A stretch of 64,000 nt of DNA from Porticoccus sp041581635 (GTDB lineage Bacteria > Pseudomonadota > Gammaproteobacteria > Pseudomonadales > Porticoccaceae), in NCBI GenBank assembly GCA_041581635.1, contig JBFICW010000005.1, forward strand, positions 1 to 64,000. Reading direction: 5' to 3'. The number at the start of each line of letters is the position of its first letter. Position 1 is the first letter of the stretch. Both the position numbers and the translations under genes were made by a program. This document shows positions 9,018 to 18,309 of this stretch, piece after piece. The notes under the pieces were generated by a model. It worked only from the letters and a program-made list of their open reading frames with translations, was not told the DNA's origin and searched no databases.

Positions 9018-9968
9018 TTAGGAGTTACCGTAACTCATTAGACGCTGGTACCTTTTCTCCAACAATTCGTCGAGTGGGATTTGCTGAAGTTGATCGACCT
9101 GAATCGAAAGTCTCTCTTTAAGTGTGGATGCCATTTTCTCAATATCGCGATGAGCGCCACCCAAAGGCTCAGGGATGGTTTCATCGACAATACCCAGATC
9201 TTGCAACACCGACGAAGTAACGCCCATGGCATCAGCAGCATCAGGCGCTTTATCTGAGGTTTTCCAAATAATATTCGCACAACCCTCTGGCGATATTACA
9301 AAGTAAGTGGAGTACTGCAACATATTAAGGTAATCACCTACACCAATAGCCAGCGCTCCACCCGAACTACCTTCACCTATCACAGTACAAATCATGGGTG
9401 TTTTAAGTCGAGACATCACAGCCAGGTTCTGAGCAATAGCTTCACTGATACCCCGCTCTTCGGAATCAATACCTGGGTAAGCCCCGGGGGTATCAATCAA
9501 CGTCAACACAGGCATTTTAAAACGCTCAGCCATCTCCATCAGTCGCATGGCTTTCCGGTATCCCTCCGGCTTTGGCATACCAAAATTTCTATAAACTTTC
9601 TCGTTGACGCCGCGACCCTTTTCTTCACCAATAACCATCACAGGCTTGTCATCTAGGCGAGCAACGCCACCAACAATTGCTTTATCATCGCCAAAATGGC
9701 GATCACCATGAAGCTCCTCAAAATCGGTAAAGACACGGCTGATATAATCTGTGGCATAGGGGCGCCGCGGGTGACGAGCCACCTGCACAATTTGCCATGC
9801 ACTTAGATCTGAGTAGAGTTTTTCTGTGAGCCTATGGCTTTTGTCACGGAGTTTGGCGACCTCATCCGTGATGTTGAGTTCGTTGTCATTACCAACCAGC
9901 TGCAACTCTTCAATCTTGGCTTCAAGTTCTGCAATAGGTTGTTCAAAATCCAGATAGTTCAGATTCAT
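9018..9968 (-). CDS. accA: Acetyl-CoA carboxylase carboxyltransferase subunit alpha
   Basis: AccA with AccD transfers the carboxyl group from carboxybiotin-BCCP to acetyl-CoA, giving malonyl-CoA for fatty acid synthesis. The 316-residue protein begins MNLNYLDFEQPIAELEAKIEE and shows PRRPYATDYI, GDRHFGDDKAIVGG, TLIDTPGAYPGI and GEGSSGGALAIGVGD, all characteristic of the alpha subunit. AAGGCATT precedes the ATG. A 17-base palindrome sits about 81-97 bases upstream of the start and may be an operator. Confidence 0.97.
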   Translation of the reverse strand: MNLNYLDFEQPIAELEAKIEELQLVGNDNELNITDEVAKLRDKSHRLTEKLYSDLSAWQIVQVARHPRRPYATDYISRVFTDFEELHGDRHFGDDKAIVGGVARLDDKPVMVIGEEKGRGVNEKVYRNFGMPKPEGYRKAMRLMEMAERFKMPVLTLIDTPGAYPGIDSEERGISEAIAQNLAVMSRLKTPMICTVIGEGSSGGALAIGVGDYLNMLQYSTYFVISPEGCANIIWKTSDKAPDAADAMGVTSSVLQDLGIVDETIPEPLGGAHRDIEKMASTLKERLSIQVDQLQQIPLDELLEKRYQRLMSYGNS

Positions 9969-10048
9969 AATGCCTTGTTGTCCCTAATATTTACAACTGA
10001 GCGGGGCTGCTAATTGTGTAGCATCCACCCCAGGTAGGATTTATACAA

Positions 10049-10065
10049 TTGTACTGGCAGTACAA
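10049..10065. promoter_or_regulatory. Perfect palindrome upstream of accA, candidate operator
   Basis: TTGTACTGGCAGTACAA is a 7-bp perfect inverted repeat around a 3-bp centre, in the accA leader between dnaE and accA. Reading toward accA it is followed by TATAAA-like sequence, so it could overlap the promoter. The size and symmetry suit a dimeric repressor, for instance of the TetR or GntR type that control fatty acid genes. The identity of any binding protein is inference only. Confidence 0.4.
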
Positions 10066-10092
10066 CATAATTCATAGCAGACCGCGCTGAGG

Positions 10093-13000
10093 CTAAAATC
10101 GGAGATGCACGCTTGGATGACCAAACAACTCTCTTAGTTTATGCAACAGATCATCCTCAGGTGCAACCATCCATTGCTCTCCCAAGGCAATTTCACCAAC
10201 AGCAACACTATTATTGTAGGAGATACGCATTGGACAATTACCCTGTTTATAGGGGGCTATAAATTCAGCCAGCTGATCAATTGTCGAACCATTGAGTTTT
10301 TCTTTGGTTACGTCAATCACTATCGCTTTGAGATAATTTTCACGTGCTTCAGTAAGGCTCTTTACTTGGTCGGCCCGCATTTTTAGCCCACCAGTGTAGT
10401 CGTCTTCAGAGACCTGGCCCTCTAATACGAGTAGCGCATCTTTAACAATTTTATCTCGATATTCCTGAAAGGTATCGGCAAAAATAGCGACCTCTATCCT
10501 ACCGCTGCGGTCATCCAGGGTAATCACAGCCATATTATCGCCACGTCGAGTTTTAATAACTCGCATACCCACTACTAAGCCGGCTACTAACTGTTTATTC
10601 TTGTCTGGCTTCAGGTCAACAATTCGGCCACCAACAAAGTGGGCCAGCTCCTCAACATATTCATCGATTGGGTGGCCCGTTAGATAAAGCCCAAGTGTTT
10701 CTTTTTCCCCATGTAGTCTTTCTTTGCCTGTTTCACTTCGTATATGACGAAAGCTTTGATAACCAATCTCCGGGGCACTTTCTTGAGGTGTCGCTCCAAA
10801 TAAGTCACTCATACCACAGTCAGTGTTACGAGCCTCTTGCTCCGCCATCTTAACGGCTTCTTCCATCGCGGCTAACATTACTGCACGACGATAACCAATC
10901 TCACCCTCTGGCCCTATAGCATCTAGTGCCCCCGAGTGAATAAGTGCTTCTAACGCCCTCTTATTAACCCGCCGCCCGTCTACTCTGGCACAGAAGTCAA
11001 ACAGATCTTTGAACGGCCCGCCCTCTTCTCTCGCGGCAATAATATTATCAACTGGCCCTTCACCTAACCCCTTAATAGCACCTAACCCATAGATAACTTC
11101 ATTCTGTTCAGAAACAGTGAAGGAAAACTTGCCTCGATTCACATCGGGTGGGGACATCGGTAATTTAAGTTCGTGACACTCATCTATAAGCGTCACCACC
11201 TTGTCGGTATTCTGCATATCGGCCGACAATACTGCAGCCATAAATTCGGCGGGATAATGCGTCTTCAACCAGGCTGTTTGGTAAGCCAGTAACGCGTAGG
11301 CAGCGGAGTGTGATTTGTTAAAGCCATAGCCTGCGAACTTTTCTACCAGGTCAAAAATCTTGATTGCCAAGTCAGGATCAACACCCTGGTTTTTTGCTCC
11401 CTCTTCAAAAATAGCCCGCTGTTTATCCATCTCTTCGGGTTTCTTTTTTCCCATGGCACGACGTAACATATCTGCGCCACCCAGCGTATAACCAGCCAGT
11501 ACTTGAGCGATCTGCATAACCTGTTCTTGGTATACGATCACCCCGTAGGTTGGCTCCAGCACGGGCTTCAGGCTCTCATGCTGGAATTTGGCATCTGGAT
11601 AAGCCACCTCGGCACGCCCATGCTTCCGGTTGATGAAATCATCTACCATTCCCGACTGCAATGGACCAGGCCTGAACAGGGCCACCAAGGCCACAATATC
11701 TTCAAAACAGTTGGGTTCAACACGTTTAATCAAGTCTTTCATACCACGTGACTCGAGCTGAAAAACTGCCGTAGTTTCTGCGCGTTGCATCAAACCATAA
11801 GTAGCAAGGTCGTCTAGAGGAATTGTGTCTATAGAAAGCGGCTCAACATCGACATGCAAAAGCCGCTCATTAACCATTTTGACCGCCCAATCGATGATAG
11901 TAAGCGTACGTAAACCAAGGAAATCAAACTTCACCAATCCCGCTTGTTCAACATCATCTTTATCAAACTGGGTAACAAGCCCGTCACCAACTTCATCACA
12001 ATACAGGGGAGAAAAATCAGTCAATTTGGTAGGTGCAATAACGACCCCACCGGCATGTTTACCTACATTTCGAGTAATACCTTCTAGCTGTAGGGCCATC
12101 CCCCAGATTTCCTGGGCCTCCTCATCATTGTCGAGAAACTCTTTGAGTACTTCTTCCTGATCTAGCGCCTTCTCGAGTGTCATACCAATATCGGCAGGAA
12201 TCATCTTAGATAATTTATCGGCCAACCCATAGGCCTTGCTCTGCACTCTTGCAACATCTCGAACCACAGCCTTAGCCGCCATGGTGCCAAAGGTTATAAT
12301 CTGCGATACAGCATCACGGCCGTATTGATCGGCGACATAGGAAATAACCCGGTCGCGATTGTCCATACAAAAATCGATATCAAAGTCAGGCATGGATACC
12401 CGCTCTGGATTAAGAAACCGCTCGAAGAGCAAGTCGTACTCAAGTGGATCAAGGTCTGTAATCCCAAGCGCATAGGCTACGACAGAGCCTGCGCCAGACC
12501 CACGACCCGGACCAACTGGAATATCGTTTTCTTTGGCCCAGCGAATAAAGTCCATCACGATCAGAAAATAACCAGGGAAGCCCATCTGAATAATAATGTC
12601 CAGCTCGAAGCGCAAACGATCCATATAAACTTGCTTGCGATCGGAATAATCTTCGGCTGCCTTATCGAGTATTTTGTCGAGTCGGCCAAGCAATCCTTCC
12701 AGAGATAGTTTCTCGAAAAAGCTATCGGTCGTCATGCCTTCTGGGATTGGATACTCAGGCAGGAAATACTCACCAAAATTTAGAGCTAAAGTACAACGAC
12801 AAGCAATTTCCAGCGTGTTTTCTATGGCCTCGGGGATATCACTGAACAGCGCCGCCATTTCCTCAGGTGAACGCAAATATTGCTGTTCACTGTATCGTCG
12901 TTCACGACGAGGGTCGCCCAATACGCGCCCCTCTCCAATACAGACTCTCGCTTCATGAGCATCAAATTGGTCGGCGCCAAGGAATCTCACATCATTTGTC

Positions 13001-13587
13001 GCGACCACAGGACAATCAAAATTTGAGGCCAAAGCAACAGCCAAATGAATAAAATTTTCTTCTTGGGGACGCCCTGTACGAGTCAGCTCAAAATAAAACC
13101 GGTCGGAAAAGTCCTGTCTCCAGCCCTCTAATAGCTCTACAGCCTGATCAGACTTATTGGCAAGTAAGGCCTGACCGACATCACCCTGTCGCCCAGAGAG
13201 CGCTATAAGCCCCTCGGAAGCCTCTTTGATCCAGGATCTTTGTACAAAGGGTTTCCCCTGAACCTGGCCTTCCTGATAAGCCCGGGAAATCAACTTGGTT
13301 AGATTGCGGTACCCCTGCTGGTTCATAACCAACAAGGTCACACAACTAGGGGTTCCATCTTCAATGGGGTTCAGCACTTGAAGATCAGCACCGCAAATTG
13401 GCTTTATGCCAGTATTCTGAGCCGCCTTATAGAATTTCACCAAACCAAAAAAATTAGTCGCATCGGTTAGAGCAGCGGCAGGCATACCCAGCTCCGCTAC
13501 TTGCTGAACCAATGGTTTGATCCGCACAATACCATCCACCAGTGAATATTCGCTGTGCAGACGAAGATGAACGAAGGATGGAGCCAT
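10093..13587 (-). CDS. dnaE: DNA polymerase III subunit alpha
   Basis: DnaE is the replicative polymerase catalytic subunit. Domains in order are an N-terminal PHP domain (FVHLRLHSEYSLVDG at the start), the polymerase core with the catalytic aspartates in PDFDIDF (about residue 400), HAGGVVI and GFNKSHSAAYALLAYQTAW, then helix-hairpin-helix motifs and an OB-fold (DDRSGRIEVAIFADTF, about residue 1020). The frame extends five codons further to an ATG at 13602, but GAAAGG lies six bases before the ATG at 13587, and this fits family N-termini, so 13587 is preferred, giving 1164 residues. Confidence 0.97.
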   Translation of the reverse strand: MAPSFVHLRLHSEYSLVDGIVRIKPLVQQVAELGMPAAALTDATNFFGLVKFYKAAQNTGIKPICGADLQVLNPIEDGTPSCVTLLVMNQQGYRNLTKLISRAYQEGQVQGKPFVQRSWIKEASEGLIALSGRQGDVGQALLANKSDQAVELLEGWRQDFSDRFYFELTRTGRPQEENFIHLAVALASNFDCPVVATNDVRFLGADQFDAHEARVCIGEGRVLGDPRRERRYSEQQYLRSPEEMAALFSDIPEAIENTLEIACRCTLALNFGEYFLPEYPIPEGMTTDSFFEKLSLEGLLGRLDKILDKAAEDYSDRKQVYMDRLRFELDIIIQMGFPGYFLIVMDFIRWAKENDIPVGPGRGSGAGSVVAYALGITDLDPLEYDLLFERFLNPERVSMPDFDIDFCMDNRDRVISYVADQYGRDAVSQIITFGTMAAKAVVRDVARVQSKAYGLADKLSKMIPADIGMTLEKALDQEEVLKEFLDNDEEAQEIWGMALQLEGITRNVGKHAGGVVIAPTKLTDFSPLYCDEVGDGLVTQFDKDDVEQAGLVKFDFLGLRTLTIIDWAVKMVNERLLHVDVEPLSIDTIPLDDLATYGLMQRAETTAVFQLESRGMKDLIKRVEPNCFEDIVALVALFRPGPLQSGMVDDFINRKHGRAEVAYPDAKFQHESLKPVLEPTYGVIVYQEQVMQIAQVLAGYTLGGADMLRRAMGKKKPEEMDKQRAIFEEGAKNQGVDPDLAIKIFDLVEKFAGYGFNKSHSAAYALLAYQTAWLKTHYPAEFMAAVLSADMQNTDKVVTLIDECHELKLPMSPPDVNRGKFSFTVSEQNEVIYGLGAIKGLGEGPVDNIIAAREEGGPFKDLFDFCARVDGRRVNKRALEALIHSGALDAIGPEGEIGYRRAVMLAAMEEAVKMAEQEARNTDCGMSDLFGATPQESAPEIGYQSFRHIRSETGKERLHGEKETLGLYLTGHPIDEYVEELAHFVGGRIVDLKPDKNKQLVAGLVVGMRVIKTRRGDNMAVITLDDRSGRIEVAIFADTFQEYRDKIVKDALLVLEGQVSEDDYTGGLKMRADQVKSLTEARENYLKAIVIDVTKEKLNGSTIDQLAEFIAPYKQGNCPMRISYNNSVAVGEIALGEQWMVAPEDDLLHKLRELFGHPSVHLRF

Positions 13588-13701
13588 AGAATGCCTTTCC
13601 ATATGGACTGCTTATAAAAAAGAAACGTCGCAAATTAGTTGTATGAATTAAACCGTAATTTTAATACAACGGCCTGAGCCGTTTGTTCGATTCTCTTTGA
13701 T

Positions 13702-14316
13702 TCAGACTATCGTCAATTGCCTTGCCGCCAGCATGCTTTTAATAGGCTCGAAAGACTGCCGATGAATTGGGCTTGGGCCTAAACATTCAATCGCATCCTT
13801 GTGGCGCTTGGTTCCATACCCTTTATGTGCAGAAAACCCATAACCCGGATATTGCTCATCAAACGCGCACATCTCACCATCTCTACAGACTTTAGCCAAA
13901 ATCGATGCGGCACTGATAGAAGCTATTTTGTCATCGCCCTTAATGACTGTCTCGCCGGTATAATTCCAGGGCGGCATACGATTACCATCCACAGCCACGT
14001 ATTCTGGCTTAATAGCCAGACCATCAACTGCCCGCACCATCGCCATCATGGTAGCCTGTAATATGTTGTAGCGGTCAATTTCCTCAACTGAGGCCCTAGC
14101 AATAGACCAGCATAATGCACTTTCTTTGATTAAGGCGGAGAGTTGCTGGCGGCGCTTATCTGTCAGTTTTTTTGAATCTGCAAGCCCCTCAATTGGCTTA
14201 TCCGGATCAAGGATGACGGCCGCCGTGACCACATCCCCGGCCAACGGTCCTCGTCCGACTTCATCTACACCGGCCAATAGCTTACCGTCATAACCAAGCT
14301 TGTAGGACTCAATCAT
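13702..14316 (-). CDS. rnhB: Ribonuclease HII
   Basis: RNase HII cuts at ribonucleotides embedded in DNA and starts ribonucleotide excision repair. The 204-residue protein has the N-terminal active-site segment GVDEVGRGPLAGDVV with the Asp-Glu pair at about residues 17-18, VAVDGNRMP, and SISAASILAKVCRD with further acidic residues. Its ATG overlaps the lpxB stop (ATGA), so the two are translationally coupled. dnaE follows after 114 bases, as in Pseudomonas. Confidence 0.96.
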   Translation of the reverse strand: MIESYKLGYDGKLLAGVDEVGRGPLAGDVVTAAVILDPDKPIEGLADSKKLTDKRRQQLSALIKESALCWSIARASVEEIDRYNILQATMMAMVRAVDGLAIKPEYVAVDGNRMPPWNYTGETVIKGDDKIASISAASILAKVCRDGEMCAFDEQYPGYGFSAHKGYGTKRHKDAIECLGPSPIHRQSFEPIKSMLAARQLTIV

Positions 14317-15461
14317 GCACCTACCTTCAACAACTTAACTAAAGCGCTTGCAGCAGTTTTGCTTCCGCCATACCGGAGAGATTCATGAAGCTCCGTAAAC
14401 CGTCGCTCTAATACCGACACTCGGTCTGGCTCTGAGAAATAGGCCAACACTGCCTCACAGAGGTTTTCTACGGTAGCATCATCCTGCAACAACTCAGGAA
14501 CAAGCGCCTCATTCGCCAGTAAATTTGGCAGTGAAACAAAGGGAATTTTGACCATTTTTGACACTATTGCGTAGGTATATTTACCCAACCGATAACTCAC
14601 AACCATAGGCTTTTTCAACAACATAGCTTCCAGAGCAGATGTTCCTGATGACAACAACACAACATCTGCAGCGGCCATTGCTGTAAGCGACTGGCCGTCG
14701 AGAAGCGTTACTGACAAACCCGGGTAATTCTTGAGAATTAACTCCAACTCCCCTCTACGTTCTGGGCTGGCTGTCGGCACAACTAAATGTAACCCTGGCA
14801 CCTTAGTTGAGCAACGTTGGCCCACGTCCAGAAACAATCTACCCAGTGCCTCAACTTCAGAAGCACGACTTCCCGGCATGATGGTCATCACCGGGCAACC
14901 TTCGGGAATATCCAGTTTTTTTCGAGCATCGGAAGTATTGGTTTCCAATGGAATCGTTTCTGCCAGAGGGTGTCCCACACAAACGACAGGAACCCCTCGC
15001 TCACGATAAAAAGCCTCCTCAAAAGGAAGCAGTGTCAACATGAGGTCTACAGCCTGAGCAATTTTCTTGATTCGACCTTGACGCCAAGCCCATACCGATG
15101 GGCTCACATAGTGCGCAGTTTTAATACCCTTTCTACGGAGTTTACGCTCAAGACCCAAATTAAAATCGGGAGAGTCGATGCCAACCACTAAATCAAAATG
15201 ATTATCGTGAAAATGTTTAAACAGGGCTTTTCTTATCTTTAGGAGTTCAGGCAGCCGTTTCAGTGGCTCCACCAGCCCCATAACAGACAGACGGTCAATC
15301 GGAAAGAGGGATTGAAACCCCTCATCCAACATTTTAGCGCCACCAATCCCTTCAAAATGAGCATCGGGATAATACGACTTTAGTGCCCTAATTAACCCTG
15401 CACCAAGCTGATCGCCAGATGCTTCACCAGCGACCAGACCGATTCTAATTTGCTGGGACAT
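14313..15461 (-). CDS. lpxB: Lipid-A-disaccharide synthase
   Basis: LpxB is a peripheral membrane glycosyltransferase (family GT19) that joins UDP-2,3-diacylglucosamine to lipid X, forming the lipid A disaccharide. The 382-residue protein has the N-terminal GLVAGEASGDQLGAGLI motif, the VGIDSPDFN segment, YVSPSVWAWRQGRIKKIA and TIMPGSRASEVE. It lies three bases after lpxA and overlaps rnhB by four, within the lpxD-fabZ-lpxA-lpxB-rnhB run. Confidence 0.96.
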   Translation of the reverse strand: MSQQIRIGLVAGEASGDQLGAGLIRALKSYYPDAHFEGIGGAKMLDEGFQSLFPIDRLSVMGLVEPLKRLPELLKIRKALFKHFHDNHFDLVVGIDSPDFNLGLERKLRRKGIKTAHYVSPSVWAWRQGRIKKIAQAVDLMLTLLPFEEAFYRERGVPVVCVGHPLAETIPLETNTSDARKKLDIPEGCPVMTIMPGSRASEVEALGRLFLDVGQRCSTKVPGLHLVVPTASPERRGELELILKNYPGLSVTLLDGQSLTAMAAADVVLLSSGTSALEAMLLKKPMVVSYRLGKYTYAIVSKMVKIPFVSLPNLLANEALVPELLQDDATVENLCEAVLAYFSEPDRVSVLERRFTELHESLRYGGSKTAASALVKLLKVGA

Positions 15462-15464
15462 GGC

Positions 15465-16241
15465 TCAGCGAATAATGCCGCGGGATGAAGCTCTAACTGA
15501 ATCGACGAGAGCCTGGACTTCAGGATGCTCCAAGGCGAGTTCATCTAGTTTTAACAGTGCTTCATCAAGAGATAAACCCTGACGATAAAGTATTTTGTAT
15601 CCCTGCTTGATTGCAGCAATAGCTTTTTTATCAAATCCTCGACGCTTCAGGCCTTCGGAATTGATCGTACGCGGCTCTGCCGGGGAACCAAAAGCCATAA
15701 CATAAGCTGGGACATCCTGGGGCAGAAAGGCCGCAGGGCCAATCATGGTATGGGCTCCGATCGAAACAAACTGATGCACGAGAACATAGCCAGACAAAAT
15801 CGACCAGTCACCTAAACTTACATGACCGGCAAGCGAGGCATTGTTCACCAGAATACAATTGTTACCCACCGCACAGTCATGACCAATATGTACATAGGCC
15901 ATCAACAGGTTGTTATCCCCGATAGAGGTAACACCTCGATCTTGAACTGTGCCCCGGTGAATTGTTACGCCTTCCCGTATCGTATTGTTATCACCAATTT
16001 CAAGACGAGTGGGCTCTCCTTTGTACTTCAGGTCAGGAGTATCTTCACCAATGGTAGAAAACTGAAAAATTTTATTATTTTTGCCTATAGATGTTGGACC
16101 TTTCACCACCACATGGGAGTTAATGACAGTACCTGAACCAATAGTCACATCAGGACCAATCGTTGTCCAAGGGCCAACCTCTACGCCCTCCGCTAAAACT
16201 GCCGAGGGATCAATAATTGCACGTGGATCAATAAAGGACAT
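15465..16241 (-). CDS. lpxA: Acyl-ACP--UDP-N-acetylglucosamine O-acyltransferase
   Basis: LpxA adds a hydroxyacyl chain from ACP to the 3-OH of UDP-GlcNAc, the first step of lipid A synthesis. The 258-residue protein is a left-handed beta-helix of hexapeptide repeats; the catalytic histidine lies in YVHIGHDCAVGNN (about residue 120). A helical C-terminal segment (about 190-258) follows. It begins five bases after fabZ. The length matches E. coli LpxA closely. Confidence 0.97.
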   Translation of the reverse strand: MSFIDPRAIIDPSAVLAEGVEVGPWTTIGPDVTIGSGTVINSHVVVKGPTSIGKNNKIFQFSTIGEDTPDLKYKGEPTRLEIGDNNTIREGVTIHRGTVQDRGVTSIGDNNLLMAYVHIGHDCAVGNNCILVNNASLAGHVSLGDWSILSGYVLVHQFVSIGAHTMIGPAAFLPQDVPAYVMAFGSPAEPRTINSEGLKRRGFDKKAIAAIKQGYKILYRQGLSLDEALLKLDELALEHPEVQALVDSVRASSRGIIR

Positions 16242-16246
16242 CGTAA

Positions 16247-16681
16247 TCAGTCCGCCTTAAGCGCACAAAGAATTGTCGCTTCACATGCCAGCTCTCCATC
16301 GACAGAGGCGCGACACTTAAAACGCCATATAGTACGTTTCACTGAGTCGATTTTTGCTTCCAACATTAACCGATCACCAGGGATAACTTGGCGCTTAAAG
16401 CGAACACCATCGACACCGGCAAACAGATACAGGACATCATCATCAACAACCTTGTCAGCCGTCAAAAACCCAAGGATTCCAGCGGCTTGAGCCATAGCTT
16501 CTATGATCATAACCCCGGGAAAGATAGGCGCGTTGGGAAAGTGGCCATTAAAAACTTCTTCATTTGTAGTGATGTTCTTGTAAGCAAGAATGCTTTCGCC
16601 CAACTCAACCTCAACAACACGATCCACCAGTAAAAAAGGGTAGCGCTGGGGTAGACGTTTTTTGATCTCAGTAATATCCAT
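16247..16681 (-). CDS. fabZ: 3-hydroxyacyl-ACP dehydratase FabZ
   Basis: FabZ dehydrates 3-hydroxyacyl-ACP in fatty acid elongation and competes with LpxA and LpxD for hydroxyacyl-ACP, which accounts for its position inside the lipid A operon. The 144-residue hot-dog-fold protein has the active-site pair in GHFPNAPIFPGVMIIEAMAQ: the His near residue 46 and the Glu near residue 60. Confidence 0.97.
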   Translation of the reverse strand: MDITEIKKRLPQRYPFLLVDRVVEVELGESILAYKNITTNEEVFNGHFPNAPIFPGVMIIEAMAQAAGILGFLTADKVVDDDVLYLFAGVDGVRFKRQVIPGDRLMLEAKIDSVKRTIWRFKCRASVDGELACEATILCALKAD

Positions 16682-16724
16682 TAGGTTGTCTCAAGGTGCG
16701 GTAAAGTTTCAAAAGTACGTTAGG

Positions 16725-17741
16725 TTATGATTTTTTTTCTAGTGTTCTGATACGGTGAGCCAGGCTATCCAATTGATTGAAGCGAACTGCATTTTTTTTC
16801 CAGTCTCTAGAATGGCTAAATGCTGTTCCCGAGGAATAGGAACCAGGCTCTGTCAACGACTTGGTAATTATAGTCCCACCCGTAAGGTGGACATTATCGC
16901 AGATATTCACGTGCCCCACGACACCCACTTGGCCAGCAAAAATACAATTTTTACCCACAACAGTACTGCCAGATATTCCCGAACAACCTGCGATGGCCGT
17001 ATTTTCACCAATGCGAACATTGTGAGCTATCTGAACATGGTTATCGAGAATAACGCCGTCCTCAATAACGGTATCGTCCAAAGCACCTCGATCTATAGTC
17101 GTGCAAGCACCAATTTCGACCCTGTCTCCAATAACGACACCGCCTAATTGATGAATTTTTATCCATTGCCCTTGGTGAGGAGCAAAACCAAAACCATCTG
17201 CACCAATCACAGAACTACTATGAATAATCACATCATTTCCGATAATAACACCATGGTAGATACTGACATTTGCCGCTATTCGACAGTTGCTTCCTATGAC
17301 AGAGCCATCACCGACGACAACTCCGGCACCAATCTGACAACCATCACCAATCACAACATCATCACCGAGTACTGCTTTGGGCCCTATATACGTGTCTTCA
17401 CCGATAAGAACAGAACTTGCCACCACTGCATCAGGGTGAATGCCAGATTCACCAACAGAACTACTATCGAACATTGCTGAAGCCAAGGCATAACCCAAAT
17501 AAGGATTCGCCATAACGAGCATGTTGCCCGAGTATTCAACGGCGGCATCCGCACTCAATATAACGGCACCAGCCTCTGCTGTAGACAGGTGCTGGCGGTA
17601 TATTTGATTTGCTAGAAATGTTAGGTCGTCAGGAGTCGCATTACGAAGTGTTGAAATTCCAGTAATCTGGTAGGTGGGATCACCTCGTAATTCAGCACCG
17701 ATTCGAGAGGCTATTTCACTCAGCTGATAACTGCGCTTCAT
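16725..17741 (-). CDS. lpxD: UDP-3-O-(3-hydroxyacyl)glucosamine N-acyltransferase
   Basis: LpxD adds the second hydroxyacyl chain, on the 2-amino group, in lipid A synthesis. The 338-residue protein has the N-terminal uridine-binding domain (about residues 1-100), a long run of hexapeptide repeats, and the catalytic histidine in DNHVQIAHNVRIGENTAI. The C-terminal helix ends LDSLAHRIRTLEKK. It sits between skp and fabZ, as in most gammaproteobacteria. Confidence 0.96.
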   Translation of the reverse strand: MKRSYQLSEIASRIGAELRGDPTYQITGISTLRNATPDDLTFLANQIYRQHLSTAEAGAVILSADAAVEYSGNMLVMANPYLGYALASAMFDSSSVGESGIHPDAVVASSVLIGEDTYIGPKAVLGDDVVIGDGCQIGAGVVVGDGSVIGSNCRIAANVSIYHGVIIGNDVIIHSSSVIGADGFGFAPHQGQWIKIHQLGGVVIGDRVEIGACTTIDRGALDDTVIEDGVILDNHVQIAHNVRIGENTAIAGCSGISGSTVVGKNCIFAGQVGVVGHVNICDNVHLTGGTIITKSLTEPGSYSSGTAFSHSRDWKKNAVRFNQLDSLAHRIRTLEKKS

Positions 17742-17761
17742 TCGTCAACTAGCTCGAAAAG

Positions 17762-18277
17762 TTACTTGGTTTTTTTGTTCAGACGATCAGTTAATTTAAC
17801 CGTCAGATCGAGCTCTGGAGCGACAGTGACTACGGCCTCTGCATTAATCAACAGAACGACGCCCTCTTCTTTAATCAATTCCTGAAGAGCCTCACCAGCT
17901 TTCGGACGCAATTCCTGTACAACGCTGCTCTGAAGTGCTTTTTGATCAGCCTGAACCTTTCTGGTGGTTAACTCAAGGTCTGCGCGAAGAAACTCCATCT
18001 TCTTTTGTGCTTCGCCCTTCTGTGCTTCTGACCAAGTCATACTTTTTGAATCAACTTCTTTTTTCAATGCCTGCATATCAGCTACGGTACTTTCATATTT
18101 GGCTTGCAATGATGCATAGTCAGACTCTGACTGCATTTGCTTAACTCTCGCTTTAGCTACATCAGAACCAAATATAGCCTTACCAAAATCAACAACTGCA
18201 ATTTTTCCCTCAGCGGCAAATGTTGTCACAGTGAACAATGTTGCCAAAGTGAACAAAAATATCTTTGCTATACGCAC
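17762..18277 (-). CDS. skp: Periplasmic OMP chaperone Skp/OmpH
   Basis: Skp is a trimeric periplasmic chaperone that holds unfolded outer-membrane proteins on their way to BamA. The 171-residue precursor has an N-terminal signal peptide (about residues 1-21, cleavage near TTFA-AEGK) followed by a long charged helical hairpin (about 50-130), the OmpH tentacle. The start is GTG with GGAGAG upstream. It follows bamA by 32 bases and precedes lpxD. Confidence 0.93.
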   Translation of the reverse strand: MRIAKIFLFTLATLFTVTTFAAEGKIAVVDFGKAIFGSDVAKARVKQMQSESDYASLQAKYESTVADMQALKKEVDSKSMTWSEAQKGEAQKKMEFLRADLELTTRKVQADQKALQSSVVQELRPKAGEALQELIKEEGVVLLINAEAVVTVAPELDLTVKLTDRLNKKTK

Positions 18278-18309
18278 ACTAACTCTCCATTGATTAAATT
18301 AACTTTGTT

